This document shows, piece by piece, positions 10,832 to 21,477 of a stretch of DNA of 64,000 nt. The notes under the pieces were generated by a model. The model had not been told where the DNA came from and made no database searches. It saw nothing but the letters and a program-made list of their open reading frames with translations. Source of the DNA: Gymnopus androsaceus JB14 (lineage: Eukaryota > Basidiomycota > Agaricomycetes > Agaricales > Omphalotaceae); contig ML769385.1 in NCBI GenBank assembly GCA_009733575.1, forward strand, positions 212,055 through 276,054. Direction: 5' to 3'. The position numbers were made by a program, and so were the translations under genes. The first letter of the stretch is position 1, and every line of letters starts with the position of its first letter.

Positions 10832-13031
10832 TTAGGAGACTCGAAGGCCGATGCGAGATTTGAGGTAGCCCTCGAACCCAACAATACCGATTACCCAACA
10901 AAAAGCAGCACAGGAAATCGCTACTGCCACTGTCATAAACATCATAATGTCTATGGTGTGATAGATGATCAACATGCGTTGAAACAAAAACAACAAGCTT
11001 ACCGTCCCTTCCTCTTCTCATGGCAGCAATAGTGAGTTCTTCAGTGGAGAACAGGAACGACAGACCGCCGCAAGCCAAGAAAAAGCTCCCCAGAGCCTCA
11101 GTTGGTGGCCGAGAGGGCAGGATTGAACGGGGAGGCCCAAGCCAGAGGAAGAAGTAGGTCAAGCAGCGTAAGACAGCCCAGGCCAGTAAAAGGTTTCCCC
11201 ATAACTGATGAATTTCGTACCTGAACAATCATCAGCGGAAATTAGAAGTGATGCTGTTCAGTGCAAATACCTGGAATACATAAGTCTGGGCATGAGCCGA
11301 CATCGCAGCTCCAAGGACACCAATAACAAGAGCAGGGAATGGATTGAAGCTCGCAACGTAGGAGGGAGGCTCCGCTACTGCCTCCTGATTCCGTTTCGAC
11401 GGACTCAAGGCAGAGATGGTTGAAGAAGCAAGCCATTCACGAACAGTTTTGGATTCCATTGCCATTCCAAGTAACCCAGCAAACCAGAACATCGCCTGTT
11501 CGCATCGCGAATCGTATTAGTGAAATTATGCACAAAATGAGCGGCGGTGTCCTTACCGCGATACCGATATGCTTCGATCTGTTTAGCTGTGAATGGGTCA
11601 CCACTTTTGGCTCCAAATCTCTCCATCCAGGTATTGGTTATCCCATAGATAAAGATGACCAATGATTCCACGAATTCGGCACTGGGGTAATTACCAGAGG
11701 GCGCCCTGTTCCACGCCCACCCCAGCTTACCAAATGGCGAGCCTCCAAGGTAGCGCCAAAAGGTCGCTAAGCCGTAACACCAGAAGATCGCGCCCTTGGT
11801 CATATGCGCTAGACATCCGTTAAAGTAGTTTTCTCTGCACCCACCTGAAATCACTCGTTAGTGTAAGTCGATTAAGAAACACATGAACACGAACCTGTGT
11901 AGACAACGATTCCGGTCAACAGTTGCGCAAGTCCACCGAACATCAACATCCACTCCAGTGTGGCAAAAATACCGGAACCGAGACGCCGAGCTAAAGGAAC
12001 TTTGGCACCATTCGAATCGTGAAAGTTATCGTCACTCGAGTGACGTCCAAAAATAGTTGTTTCGGAAGCGACTGAATGAGAGTATTCTCGATGGTGGCGT
12101 CGAACGTTGTTCGCCCATTGAGCAGTCTCGTTTCTTTCAGTATCATCGTCATAATGCACATGCTTGTGAAGTGATGGGGAGATAGGTGATACTAGCTCCA
12201 TTTCCTCCAGTTCCTCGCTGACAAGTCCGGCGTATTCTGCTCCTGTGAGGGCGGCATCAACCTCGTCTTTACCTAGGATGACAGAGTTCCAGAACGTCTT
12301 CAAGTGAAATGTTTGCCCATTTCGGAAGAAAAGGAAGACACGGCGAAACATATTGAGCAAGTCGATGGCAGTCAAAGCCATAGCAAGCAGAATCCAGAGG
12401 TACCCTTGCTGTCCATGTTTCTGACCTACAAAGAGATGAGAACAAGAAAATTTGGCGTCGGGAAAGGCACTAACCCTCGTACCTGGAAAATACGGATAAG
12501 TAAATTTATATGCCTAATTGGGAACGGGATGATTTGAACTCACATGTTGGGAGTCAGCTTTCTGTACGCCGTACTTGTACCACATCCCAGAACAAGCAAG
12601 CCATAGAATGCGATGGTAACCATCTTATGCCATGCATGATTCACAGATCGCATTGCAATTCCTAAATAATTTTAATGGTGAGACCATTTGGCGCGATAGC
12701 GCTATGGATGGAGTCACTCACCAATCGGTAATGCCACAAAAAACGCGAGGGTCATGAAGGTCGCATGTAAAAACATGAGTCCCGGATGCCTCTCAGACGC
12801 GTGCTCTGTATCATCCCAGTCTATTGTGTAATATGATTCTGGGATAGGGGCATGATACATAGTAACTTCGGTTTCGTTAAGCTCGAGAAGAGCTACAGCG
12901 TGAGGGTTTATGTGATGGTCCCCATCTCGTTTTGAGGGTGATCGCGATGATACACCGATTTCGTCAGCATAAGCGGGAGAAGGTGAGGCAGAAATGAGAA
13001 GGAGGGCGAGGGAACACCAGGAGCAGCGCAT
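10832..13031 (-). pseudogene. YTP1-like membrane protein, copy A (frameshifted)
   Basis: This is the copy-A version of the YTP1/DUF2427-type multispanning membrane protein; copy B is at 23759-25977. The start ATG is at 13029-13031 and is followed by a signal-like segment (CSWCSLALLLISASPSPAYA). The exons correspond one-to-one with copy B. Relative to B there is one extra base near 11573 (reverse-strand GATCGAAGCAT in place of GATCGAGCAT). It turns QIEHIGIA into QIEAYRYR and brings a stop in the next exon if the same splice sites are used. The last exon also stops about six codons early (10832-10834). The rest of the sequence is well conserved, so the damage is recent or is a sequencing error. 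A shifted splice site could in principle rescue the frame. Confidence 0.75.
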
Positions 13032-13845
13032 CGCAGTGCAGGGCTTGTTGGAGGAGCTGAGCGAAACCAAATTGGCATGACTCGCGTTTTAAACAGAAGG
13101 GTTGATTTGTTTACTCGCAAAATAAATGCCATTGGAATGTGGAAGACATCCAACAGTGTATCATTACGCTGTCATACTTAGTATAGCAAACAATTTTCGG
13201 TTGTCGGTGGAATTCGAGATCATGCAGCTGTACGTGACATTATTATCTCCTGGCTAGGCAGAAGGCCCAGTAGGTCCTGGAATGGTCCTCTTGGGTACAG
13301 CGGCGTAATTAAAGGAGGCTGTCGTTCGCAAGAATCCTCGCTAGCCTACTATCCTACAGCCTCCTAGAGGACTGCTTTAGGCATACGGTGTAATCGGAGC
13401 CGAGTCTATCGATTATTATGTTTCCGTGCTTTCTCAACTTTAACGCAGAATAGATGACAAAGCCGGTCCAAGCGTCCGTTCTCAGCTTTCACACCGGAAA
13501 GGGAAAACGAAATGGGATATTGGCCATCACGTGATTATCCCACGCTTATCCAGAGTCACGTGCATTTTCCGTTGCATACTTAAGGTCTACCGAATTTTTC
13601 CCTTTCCGGTGTGTTTTTGTCGGCGGTTAACCGTTGTGCTTATTGCCAACAATCTCTTTCAGTGCTTTGTGTGCAATAACAACGTGAATAGAACTTTGTC
13701 CATAATTTTTCTCTGGGAGTCGGAGAGAAAGGCCTCATTCATAGAAGTTCATCGAAAACCATGGAAGTTGATAGTGATTCATTGTACTACATAAAATTGT
13801 ATGTACGATTTAATTATTTCATCTGTACAAAAGTGCACAACTCTT
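13032..13845. other. Divergent intergenic region of copy A, with two small insertions
   Basis: This is the region between the YTP1-like gene (reverse) and the transporter remnant (forward). Compared with copy B it carries a 76-base insertion (13310-13385) flanked by near-identical 9-mers CGGCGTAAT and CGGTGTAAT, and a 124-base MITE (13490-13613). Near 13770 it lacks roughly 200 bases that in copy B encode the start of the transporter. Confidence 0.6.
13490..13613. mobile_element. 124-bp MITE with perfect terminal inverted repeats
   Basis: The left end CACACCGGAAAGGGAAAA and the reverse complement of the right end agree over 18 bases. The element is flanked by TTT on both sides (13487-13489 and 13614-13616). 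Copy B at the matching position has an uninterrupted run of six T, which is the empty site. A 3-bp duplication and CAC ends fit CACTA-like or PIF-like families; assignment is tentative. Confidence 0.8.
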
Positions 13846-15916
13846 CTAGACCTGGACCGTTCTAATGTCAACAACGCATACGTTTCTGTATTTTCTTTCA
13901 TTTTTATATTATTTTGAAGTTCTACTAAATTGAAGAATACAATAAGGGAATGAAGGAAGAACTATCCGAACGGAAACACTATCTTTACCTGTGGATACAT
14001 TGTTGGCGAGTGTCGGTCAAAGGCCTGAATCAGCCTGAATTCCGCCATGATGAACTTGAGCTCTCAGGCTTCTAGGAATGATACCGAGTACGAAGCCTCT
14101 CATATTGCAATCAGCCTAATGCTCAAGCAGCACAGATAACCTCATTCTTCAGGTCGTTCCCCTTCGTATTTGGTTGCCGCTATGTCAGATTATTTGGGGC
14201 GTTTTGACATTCGGGCGCGTCTTATTACTTCCATTGATTATCTCAATCCTTATCTTTAATGCAGGACAAGCGCAGTCCATAATGTCCAGCAAGTGGGTGT
14301 CTTTCTATGTGCAGGATGCAGAAAACCGTTGTAGATTTATGCAATCCGATTCTTCCAAGGCCTCGCCGAATCTTCGACGTTTGTGGGTACCCATTATATT
14401 CTAGTATCGCAATCATTCTGACGCCCTACCCTTTGAACTCACTGGAAAACAGATGGTACAAGCCTGCCGAATTGGACGGTCTGCTATTTTTACTAGCTCA
14501 GGATTAGCTGGAACACTGTAAGAGACCCGAGTATCATTCACCCTAGGCCCTACTACATTTCATATAGATTCTCAGGTGTTCTGCAGGGGAGTGTATACAA
14601 GTCTGTCTGCGTCTCGGATTACTCCTACTCCAACGGCTGATCAACTATCAAAGTAACCTTAATGGGACAGCTGGGTGAAGTGGCTGGCGTTGGCTGTAAG
14701 TTTCAAAGCTACTCACTCTTCGCTTTACTTACTTCGGCTTGAACAGGTTCATCATTGACGGGATCATTACCCTTCCAATAGCCTTCTATGGGTTCTGGCT
14801 CTTTCCTGACGTCCCAGTAAAGTCTTCTATCTCAGCGAAGAGGTAAGCCTACTGTTATCGATCATCAATACTCAACCATCTATTCCCACAGGAACGCAAG
14901 CTAGCTTCTGCGCGCTTACAGGGTCATGTAGAGGTAGCGCACTTGCCGTTATCGTGGAAACTAGCCAAAAGAGTTTTGACTCGATGGAGATCTATGGAGA
15001 TGGTAAGCGTGTAGCCTCCTGGTGCGTTTCTATATTTTTTCACTGGCTTCGTCGTTCAGCGCCGCTCCTTGTCTAGTCTGCGATAAGCGGGAAACCGAGT
15101 CGTTTGGCTCGAATAATCTTATAGGCCAATGGCTCGAAGCCATTGGGGGTTATTCAGTTGAGCAAACGGATTATTATCCTCCAGGCGTTACTGCGTTCGG
15201 CATAAGTATGCTCAACACTAGTCTGCGCGACTTGGACTGATTACACGCGAGTCCGATGGCCGGTACTCGTTTACATGTCGGTTAGTTCAAATGCGGAATT
15301 CATACTAATCACCTTTGGGTACTGAAGAATTAAGAAAGATAGCGTGCATTATTTCGAGCATTTGCATATTGGTCTGGAGAAGTCCCATCAGGTTGAAATT
15401 CTTTGCGTATTGTGAGTTTTCATTCAGCTGATTTTGAGAGAGGAATGTTGATTTTTGGTTTTAAAAAGATCTTGCAGGTGCCTCCGATTATGCGGGACAG
15501 GATGTTATCGATGTACCTGACCTTTTGATTTGAAACGAGCCGTGCATTTTTGTGATTCCGTTTAGTACGGTCCGCGGAATTACGCAAATGAACTGTAGAT
15601 AGGCTAACCAGATATGCGCCGACGACAGTCAAGAAAGAGCAATTATTCTGGTGTGTCCATTGTCACTGATTCTGATTTATCGCTGATTCGTCTCCAAAGG
15701 CATTGATGAAGTACCTCTATTACCTCCTGAATTTGGGTACTTATTCATCCGCTTCTCTAGTATGTGGAATAATGTTGTCAATGGATGGTAGTCTATAGTC
15801 TTGTACCCCGCGACGGATGCTCCAAAGTTCAAGAAAGGGTTCGTAGACTTGTTCCATTCTACTTTGCTCCCTCTGTCTGATTGCTACACTTTTGTGCATA
15901 GTATGATTGCAATGAT

Positions 15917-18900
15917 GGATAATTCTGTTCAACAACCCTGTTGAAGGGGTTGTCGGGGTCTAGCAACTCTAAGAATTCCGGCGCAACAACAGCAGTCACG
16001 CCGGTGTCGTAGCGGGCCACAATGGACAATTCAAAAGTATCATAAATTGAACTATTACAAGTGCACAAAGCATAGTAAAATGATGGCATAAAAAGGGGTT
16101 TACACAAGGGAGTTCTGTATTTTTGAATGCCAGACTGGGGGTAGGTTAGTTAGTCCAGCTGTCAAGGCCAGAATTTTTTCTTAACATCCTGAATAATGAC
16201 CAGTTTTGGCTGTCTCTGGTTGCATTTCAAGCTCTTCTTGAGCTTGCCACTTACATATTATGAGTAAAAGCTTTACTTTGTAGCATAGCATTGATTAAAA
16301 GTTTTTTTCAACTCAAACTTCAACCTGAACATAAGCAAAGTGTCTGCACAATGGAATGTTGATGGCAAGGTAGCATTTTTGTTCTGCATATCCTCAATGA
16401 TCTTATTGATTATCCATAAATATTGCATTTGTTATTGATCATCATATAGAATCCAGAACACATCACAATCAATGCAAATGGAGAAATAACATGCCCCAAA
16501 TTAGTCTATTTTTTAAGTATTGGCCGCTTGGGCACTTGTGTCTTATTACTAATCTTACATAATCTTGGCGCGCTGCCGAAACCATACCAGTGTCTTTGTT
16601 TCGATGTTCAATGCCGCACTTAAGTTGTTTTATGGTTTCCTGTGGTTTCCTGGCCTACACCAGTGTAATATTGCCTTATGAATGTCTAATACTCCAAAAT
16701 CTTCACTTTCCCAGCTGAAATTAACCAAAAATTAACACTAAGTATACTCACTCTCTTCTACTAATAGCAAACTTGCATGAGTTTATTTGCATTAAGCCCT
16801 TGACTCAAAAAAGTCATTTAAGAACCAAAATTCAATGCATTTATGCTTTTGCAATGCGGCAGATTGGAGGAATGTTGAGTGTTTTGGCAGCGTTCTGAGC
16901 CGGTCCAAGTCAGATCGGAGGAGATTACATCAGATATTGGTGTCTAAATACAAGTGCCCAAATGATCCACTTTAGGTGACAGACTCTCTACACATTGTTA
17001 CAATCATGTAGTTGTCTGTTTATAAGAGACTAGCCCCAAATGCAACAAAAAGTTCAAGGCTGGAACTGCAGAAAATTGGAATAGCACAGTACTGCAAGCA
17101 ACATAAGGATTCAAAAAAGTGTACAAAAAATCAGACAAAAAGAGATAGAGCAGTGGTTGGCTCAAAGAAAAAACAGCAAACTCTGTTTTCAATGTTCACA
17201 AAAAAAGCCATTCCCATGCCATCAGCTATGCATCTACCAGTCAAGCTGCCAAGCCACAGTCAGTTGAAGAAGATCCAGCACCACAGACCAATAGACACAC
17301 CCCACGCATTGGAGATCCTAAGGCTCTGGCACTAATCCATAGGCTTGAGGATGCAGTTGAGGATTTTCCAAGTGCACTCCAGCTCAACAGCACTGATTCA
17401 TCAAATTGGGCTATGCAGTCCTTCATTAGTGATCCTGTTGGAATATTGATCAGTATCCAGTCTGGCACTCACACCGCTGCTGCCCTTATTTATCTATTTT
17501 ACTGATTCCCCTATCTTACTTACCTGTACTGTTGCTACTGGAACCCTTGCATGTTTGCTGCAGGTTCCCTGCCTATACAGATTTTTCCCTCCTTTGCTCA
17601 CATCTCAGGGTCTAATCCAACAGATCCATTTGTTGCATAGCATTGAGTGATGGTAGATATATTGGAAAACAATATGGAGATGGTTTTCTTATCACAATAT
17701 ACCATATATGGGCTGTGGCAATAGGGCATGTCACCGTCCCGTAAACGGTCACGGCCGTCAAAAATATGGGCGTAACCGTAGCAAAATAATCAGAAACGGT
17801 ACGGTAGCCCCCGTAACCGTCCCGTATACGGTATATGGTTTCCCACGCCTTTAATGCCTTTGAAGGTCAAATATTTGATGCAATGACTTACCTGGGGGTA
17901 TTGTAAGCTGACTAGATGTACATACACCCTTTCAACGTGCTGTAGAAACCTTAAAATGGTCATTAAACACTCACTTTTACACTCAGGAGGTGATCCCGGA
18001 ATATTTTCACACGCCTCTGGAGATTCAAACTATAAAGAGCAAGCCCTTTTGTAAATAAAAAACTTATTTTACACCATGATATAGTACAATAGACCCTCAT
18101 GTGGGAAGTCCATGCAAAAATTTTACAAAAAAACCTATTCCATACTGATATTTCCTAACACCCGTAATTACGACCGTAACGGGCGAAACGGGACGGCAAA
18201 TTACGGTCCCAGAAAATCCAAGATGGGATGGGCACGGTCCCAATACGACTGTCCCGTTGACCGTCACAGACGGTTACGGTGGCATGCCCTATGTGGCAAT
18301 GATTACATAGTTAGTTAGTCTGAGCTCCGAGCCCAAAATAAAAAATTCAATGTCCAGTGTATTTTTCCAAAATACAGACCCCCTTGGGTTTACACCAGTT
18401 CAAGCATAGGGCACATCAGCTGTCTGTTGGTTGTGAGCTGGAGTGGATTGGCAATAGTCTGCCAGGATTTCATTTGACATTGAGGACCTAAATTTAAGTT
18501 CCATTCCAAACCAGTTCCGCAGGTTGAACACATTATGCCAAGGATATTCAATGCAGCAATACTACACATAGCAGGTTTGTATCTGGCATATAAACAAGTT
18601 AGTGAGTCTGGAATCATCCAGGAAAAGAGAGGATATAGTCCATGTAGCTCTTCTTCATTGCTGCCACACTCTCTAAAATACAACAGATACTGCAACAAAA
18701 AAAAGTCCAGCTGCATGAGCATGCTACTTGTTTACTGCTATTGCAGATAGGACAGAGATGAGAAGGTTGAAGAGAAAATATTGGGAGGTTGAAGAGTAGC
18801 ATGGCTGGTCATAGTGGTTGCATTCAATGCTGCAAGACATGTCAAAGAAAGTTCTGGTGAACATCCAGTGTGACCAGCAATCATGAGATACAAAGGGATT

Positions 18901-18948
18901 GCTAGAAGGGTTGTTTTGAAACAAAGGGGCTGTTTAGTAGAATTATCC
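15917..18948. mobile_element. 3.0-kb DNA transposon inserted in transporter copy A
   Basis: Copy B shows the uninterrupted site. The element has terminal inverted repeats starting GGATAATTCT on both ends, with about 18 of 22 outer bases matching. Flanks are TGCAATGAT on the left and TTCAATGAT on the right: a 9-bp duplication with one mismatch, or 7 bp exact. The interior is mostly CpG-free except for the first 100-200 bases and a nested hAT-like element. Weak coding remnants exist: a forward ORF 17012-17335 rich in Lys/Gln with TLFSMF, and an IHRLEDAVEDFPSALQ-like stretch after it. I cannot assign a transposase superfamily. A 9-bp duplication would suit a Mutator-like element. Confidence 0.75.
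17722..18291. mobile_element. Non-autonomous hAT-like element with 8-bp target duplication
   Basis: The ends are TAGGGCATGTCACCGT (left) and its near-perfect inverse (right, one mismatch). Perfect 8-bp duplications TGTGGCAA flank them at 17714-17721 and 18292-18299. An 8-bp duplication and a TAGGG end are hallmarks of the hAT superfamily. Both sub-terminal regions are packed with ACGGT/ACCGT motifs, as expected of transposase-binding repeats. The interior has no coding capacity. The element is CpG-rich although it sits inside a CpG-depleted transposon, so it arrived later. Confidence 0.88.
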
Positions 18949-19590
18949 TTCAATGATTGCTATATGTATAGCAACTCTTGCAATTATGGGTGTGGTCTGG
19001 TTCCTTGAAAGAAGGGAGCACAGATTCAGACATAAATTGCAGGAGGAAAAGAATGATGATGAAGCAGCTCATGTTTCAGAGAAGATACCAGTGAGGAGCA
19101 AAACTGAAAAGGATATTTAGGTGTTATAGTGTTAGATAGTTCACCAAAATGAAGTCTCTTTTACTTCTACCTGTATCCAAGCACCTCCAGTATGGTGGTA
19201 GTATGGCTGTACTTGCATGCTCAAGGCAATAACACTATCCGGATACCTCACCACCTCCACTATCCAACCCAACCTGTGAACCCCAACTCAGATCCAAACC
19301 CAGCATGCTCAACCATGCATTATCCATATCTTGCCAAAGAATTGTTAACAGGGCTTGAGTTGTGAATGCCCTCAGTGGTATAGCTACAGCAAGAGACAGG
19401 CTGCTACACCACAACTTGCTATCTCCCCACATTCACTAGAGGCCTACCTATAAGCACCATGGCTTCTCCTCCTGATGGTTCCATGTCTCTCACCATCTCA
19501 GTGTACATCAAACCTCCCAACCACACCCAGCTTACCAATGACAATACTTATGATCTCAAACATCCCCAAACTCAAAGGCACATCTAGAAA
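18949..19590. other. CpG-stripped tail of duplication copy A
   Basis: Compared with copy B (28811-29131 and 29276-29590), nearly every CpG has become TpG or CpA. I count 25 CpG in copy B's version and one here. Other positions are far better conserved. This is the signature of cytosine methylation followed by deamination, or of a RIP-like process acting on CpG. It contains the final transporter exon (to 19120) and downstream sequence. Confidence 0.85.
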
Positions 19591-21097
19591 ACTACTTAAA
19601 GCCCAGGCAATCCCATGTATGCCTAGGCACTCTAAAGAATGCCCAGGAATTTGGCCAATTCCTAGGCAATACTAGGCTACCCAAACACCCTGGTCCCTGG
19701 GTGACTCAGGATTTTGGCCAAATTCTAGAGATCCTTGAGCAATTCTGGAGTTGCTCTGGAATTTGCCTGAAGCAAGCTCAAAGACCTTCAGGATTTGGCT
19801 AAAATCCTATAAGCTGCCCAGGTTGCTTGGGCTGCCTGGGAATGGGCAAATTCCTGGGGATCCTGGGAAGCTCCGGGAGGCCCTGGGACACCCTGGGAGA
19901 GGGATCATGTAGTGTTTGATATGGGTGGGGGGTACACCTGTGGTATTGGCCCAAGGTGTTACCCAGATATGAGTACAGTACAACTCTAGTGCTAACCCAC
20001 ATGTACCGGCACCCGCACCATGGTGTTCTGCGGGTTTTAATAAATGATTATAAATCACCATGGATTCATGCCGAACACACAGCACAGCAGATGATGCGTG
20101 GCAGGCCCTGCCAACAGCCACCATCTCAAATTCGACCAGGTCTCAAGGAGTGATGTGCATGCATGCATCAGCATTTTCAATCAATGTTTTCACTACTGCT
20201 CAATGCGCCACATTAGACTTTGAGTCTGGTAAGTGCAATACTTGATTGTTCATTCTTGCCTGTCAATTCCAACTAACTTATTGCATGTTTAGTATCTATA
20301 GCAAGCTATGCTTCAGGTGTATGGGTGTATTGGGTTGTAGTAGCTGAAAACATACTCTGTGGTACAATAACTGCAAAAGTGAGTGCATTTGTCCTGCCAA
20401 ATGCTTCGCTCATAGTTCTTCCAATAACCAGTGCTCCAATGCCTTTCTGCAGCAAGGAAGTAAATTTATGGCCAGGTATGTGTTCACCTTGTAGCCCTGC
20501 TATTCAACGATCTGACAAACTAATGTTGCCATTTTTGGTGTTGTTCTGTTCCTAGGCTTCAACACTTTGCATGAAGTAGTGCAGGAGCTCCCACTCAATC
20601 CTTTGTCAAGGACGTATCTGTACAAGAATGAAATTATTGGCTTGAACTTTTCTTCCATGTCTTGAATTATTAGCTGCTGGCAGTTCATGTGGTGCAAACA
20701 CGTTTGGGCCTTATTTGATGCATAATCTTTCTATCTTGTTTGGCCAACGTGAATTTCTCTGAGCTTTAAAAGCTGATGCGTCTCCTTTTTCTTTCAGTGT
20801 CTCTCATTATTAATGCCCAAGCCAAAAGGATCTTGAACTGGCCCTCCTCTCAAAAAACAAAAGTTGAAGCAGTTATCTTCTGATGTAAGCTCTGGCACAT
20901 CACATTGCTCTACTGCATCCAAAGCCCTGGCTGCTGTCAAAAAGAGTTGGTAAACACCTCAAGGAGACAGTTACCGGTAAGTCTGGTAAGTCAACAAAGT
21001 CTCAAGCGTTGTCCACTCACAGTATGTGAATTTGACTATCCTTGCCTTCCTCCAACTGATCCGTTTATTTCTTAGATGTTGTCAACATTTCCAATAG
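19591..21097. repeat. CpG-poor repetitive filler, unclassified
   Basis: There is no supportable gene. The stretch 19600-19910 is dense in variants of CCCAGG/CCTGGG and GGAATTTG in both orientations, giving a palindrome-rich block like the interior of a MITE, but I could not fix its ends. The rest (19910-21097) is low in CpG and looks like degraded transposon sequence. No protein family was recognised. Confidence 0.5.
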
Positions 21098-21099
21098 TA

Positions 21100-21477
21100 C
21101 TGTACCGTTTTGACCAAGTCCTCATGGGGTGTGACAGGTGACCAACCCTGTTCAGAAATCCAAGTGTTCACACATTGCAGTGACCTGTGACCTAGCTGTG
21201 AACTGTTCACTAGGTGCTGACTATCTGTACTTGTATTTCCATATATTACATTATATTCTTCATGTTGCCTTATTTAAACTATTTGCAGCTTGTTTGGAAG
21301 TAGATTGTGAAAAAATTCAAGGTTTTTAAGCATTCTTTCTTGATTTTGAATGAATTTTTTTTTTGGTTTTGGTTGTCACAGTGTTCACAACCTTAGGTGA
21401 CCAGTGACAGCCTGCCGTGAACTGTTCATTTTGGATCAAGGTGATGTGCTCCTGAATACTTGGTCAAAATGGTACAG
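21100..21477. mobile_element. 378-bp Tc1/mariner-like MITE
   Basis: The terminal inverted repeats are CTGTACCGTTTTGACCAAGT on the left and the inverse of CTGTACCATTTTGACCAAGT on the right (one difference). The element is flanked by TA at 21098-21099 and 21478-21479. TA duplication is the mark of the Tc1/mariner superfamily. The interior has further inverted motifs (GTGACAGGTGACC-type and GGTGACCAGTGACAG) and no coding capacity. It abuts the inverted COQ2 fragment. Confidence 0.8.

Larger units (their letters stand above)
13846..19120 (+). pseudogene. MFS vitamin/pantothenate-type transporter, copy A (disrupted)
   Basis: This is the remnant of an anion:cation-symporter-type MFS transporter (allantoate/pantothenate/biotin permease group). 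Recognisable pieces include a DLDRSNVNNAYV-like segment, PPRIWLPLCQIIWGVLTF, IRFFQGLAESSTFVGTHYIL and WYKPAELDG. IIDGIITLPIAFYGFWLFPDV, GYSVEQTDYYPPGVTAFG and the C-terminal VVWFLERREHR also survive. Three defects are visible. The N-terminal coding region is missing. Four bases are lost near 14476-14480, where copy B reads ELGKRSAIF. A 3.0-kb element (15917-18948) splits the last helices from the rest. The tail exon (18951-19120) has an intact frame but has lost its CpG sites. The gene cannot make the normal protein. Confidence 0.82.
10503..19590. repeat. Segmental duplication, copy A
   Basis: This block is repeated in direct orientation at about 23428-29600. Both carry a YTP1-like gene (reverse) and an MFS transporter gene (forward) in the same order, with near-identical long stretches. 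Copy A is longer because of a 3.0-kb insertion (15917-18948) and smaller insertions (about 13310-13385 and 13490-13613). It also lacks the DNA that encodes the transporter N-terminus. The left edge lies just after the COQ2 stop codon. The right edge is where similarity fades, about 19590. Confidence 0.9.

Noticed and set aside
11405..11854. Long reverse ORF in YTP1 copy A
   Set aside because: It runs from one exon through the frameshift and an intron. Its last third is nonsense, and the matching copy-B exons show the real structure.
17012..17335. Possible KDZ- or Plavaka-type transposase remnant inside the 3.0-kb element
   Set aside because: The short Lys/Gln-rich ORF shows no catalytic motif, so naming a superfamily would be guessing.
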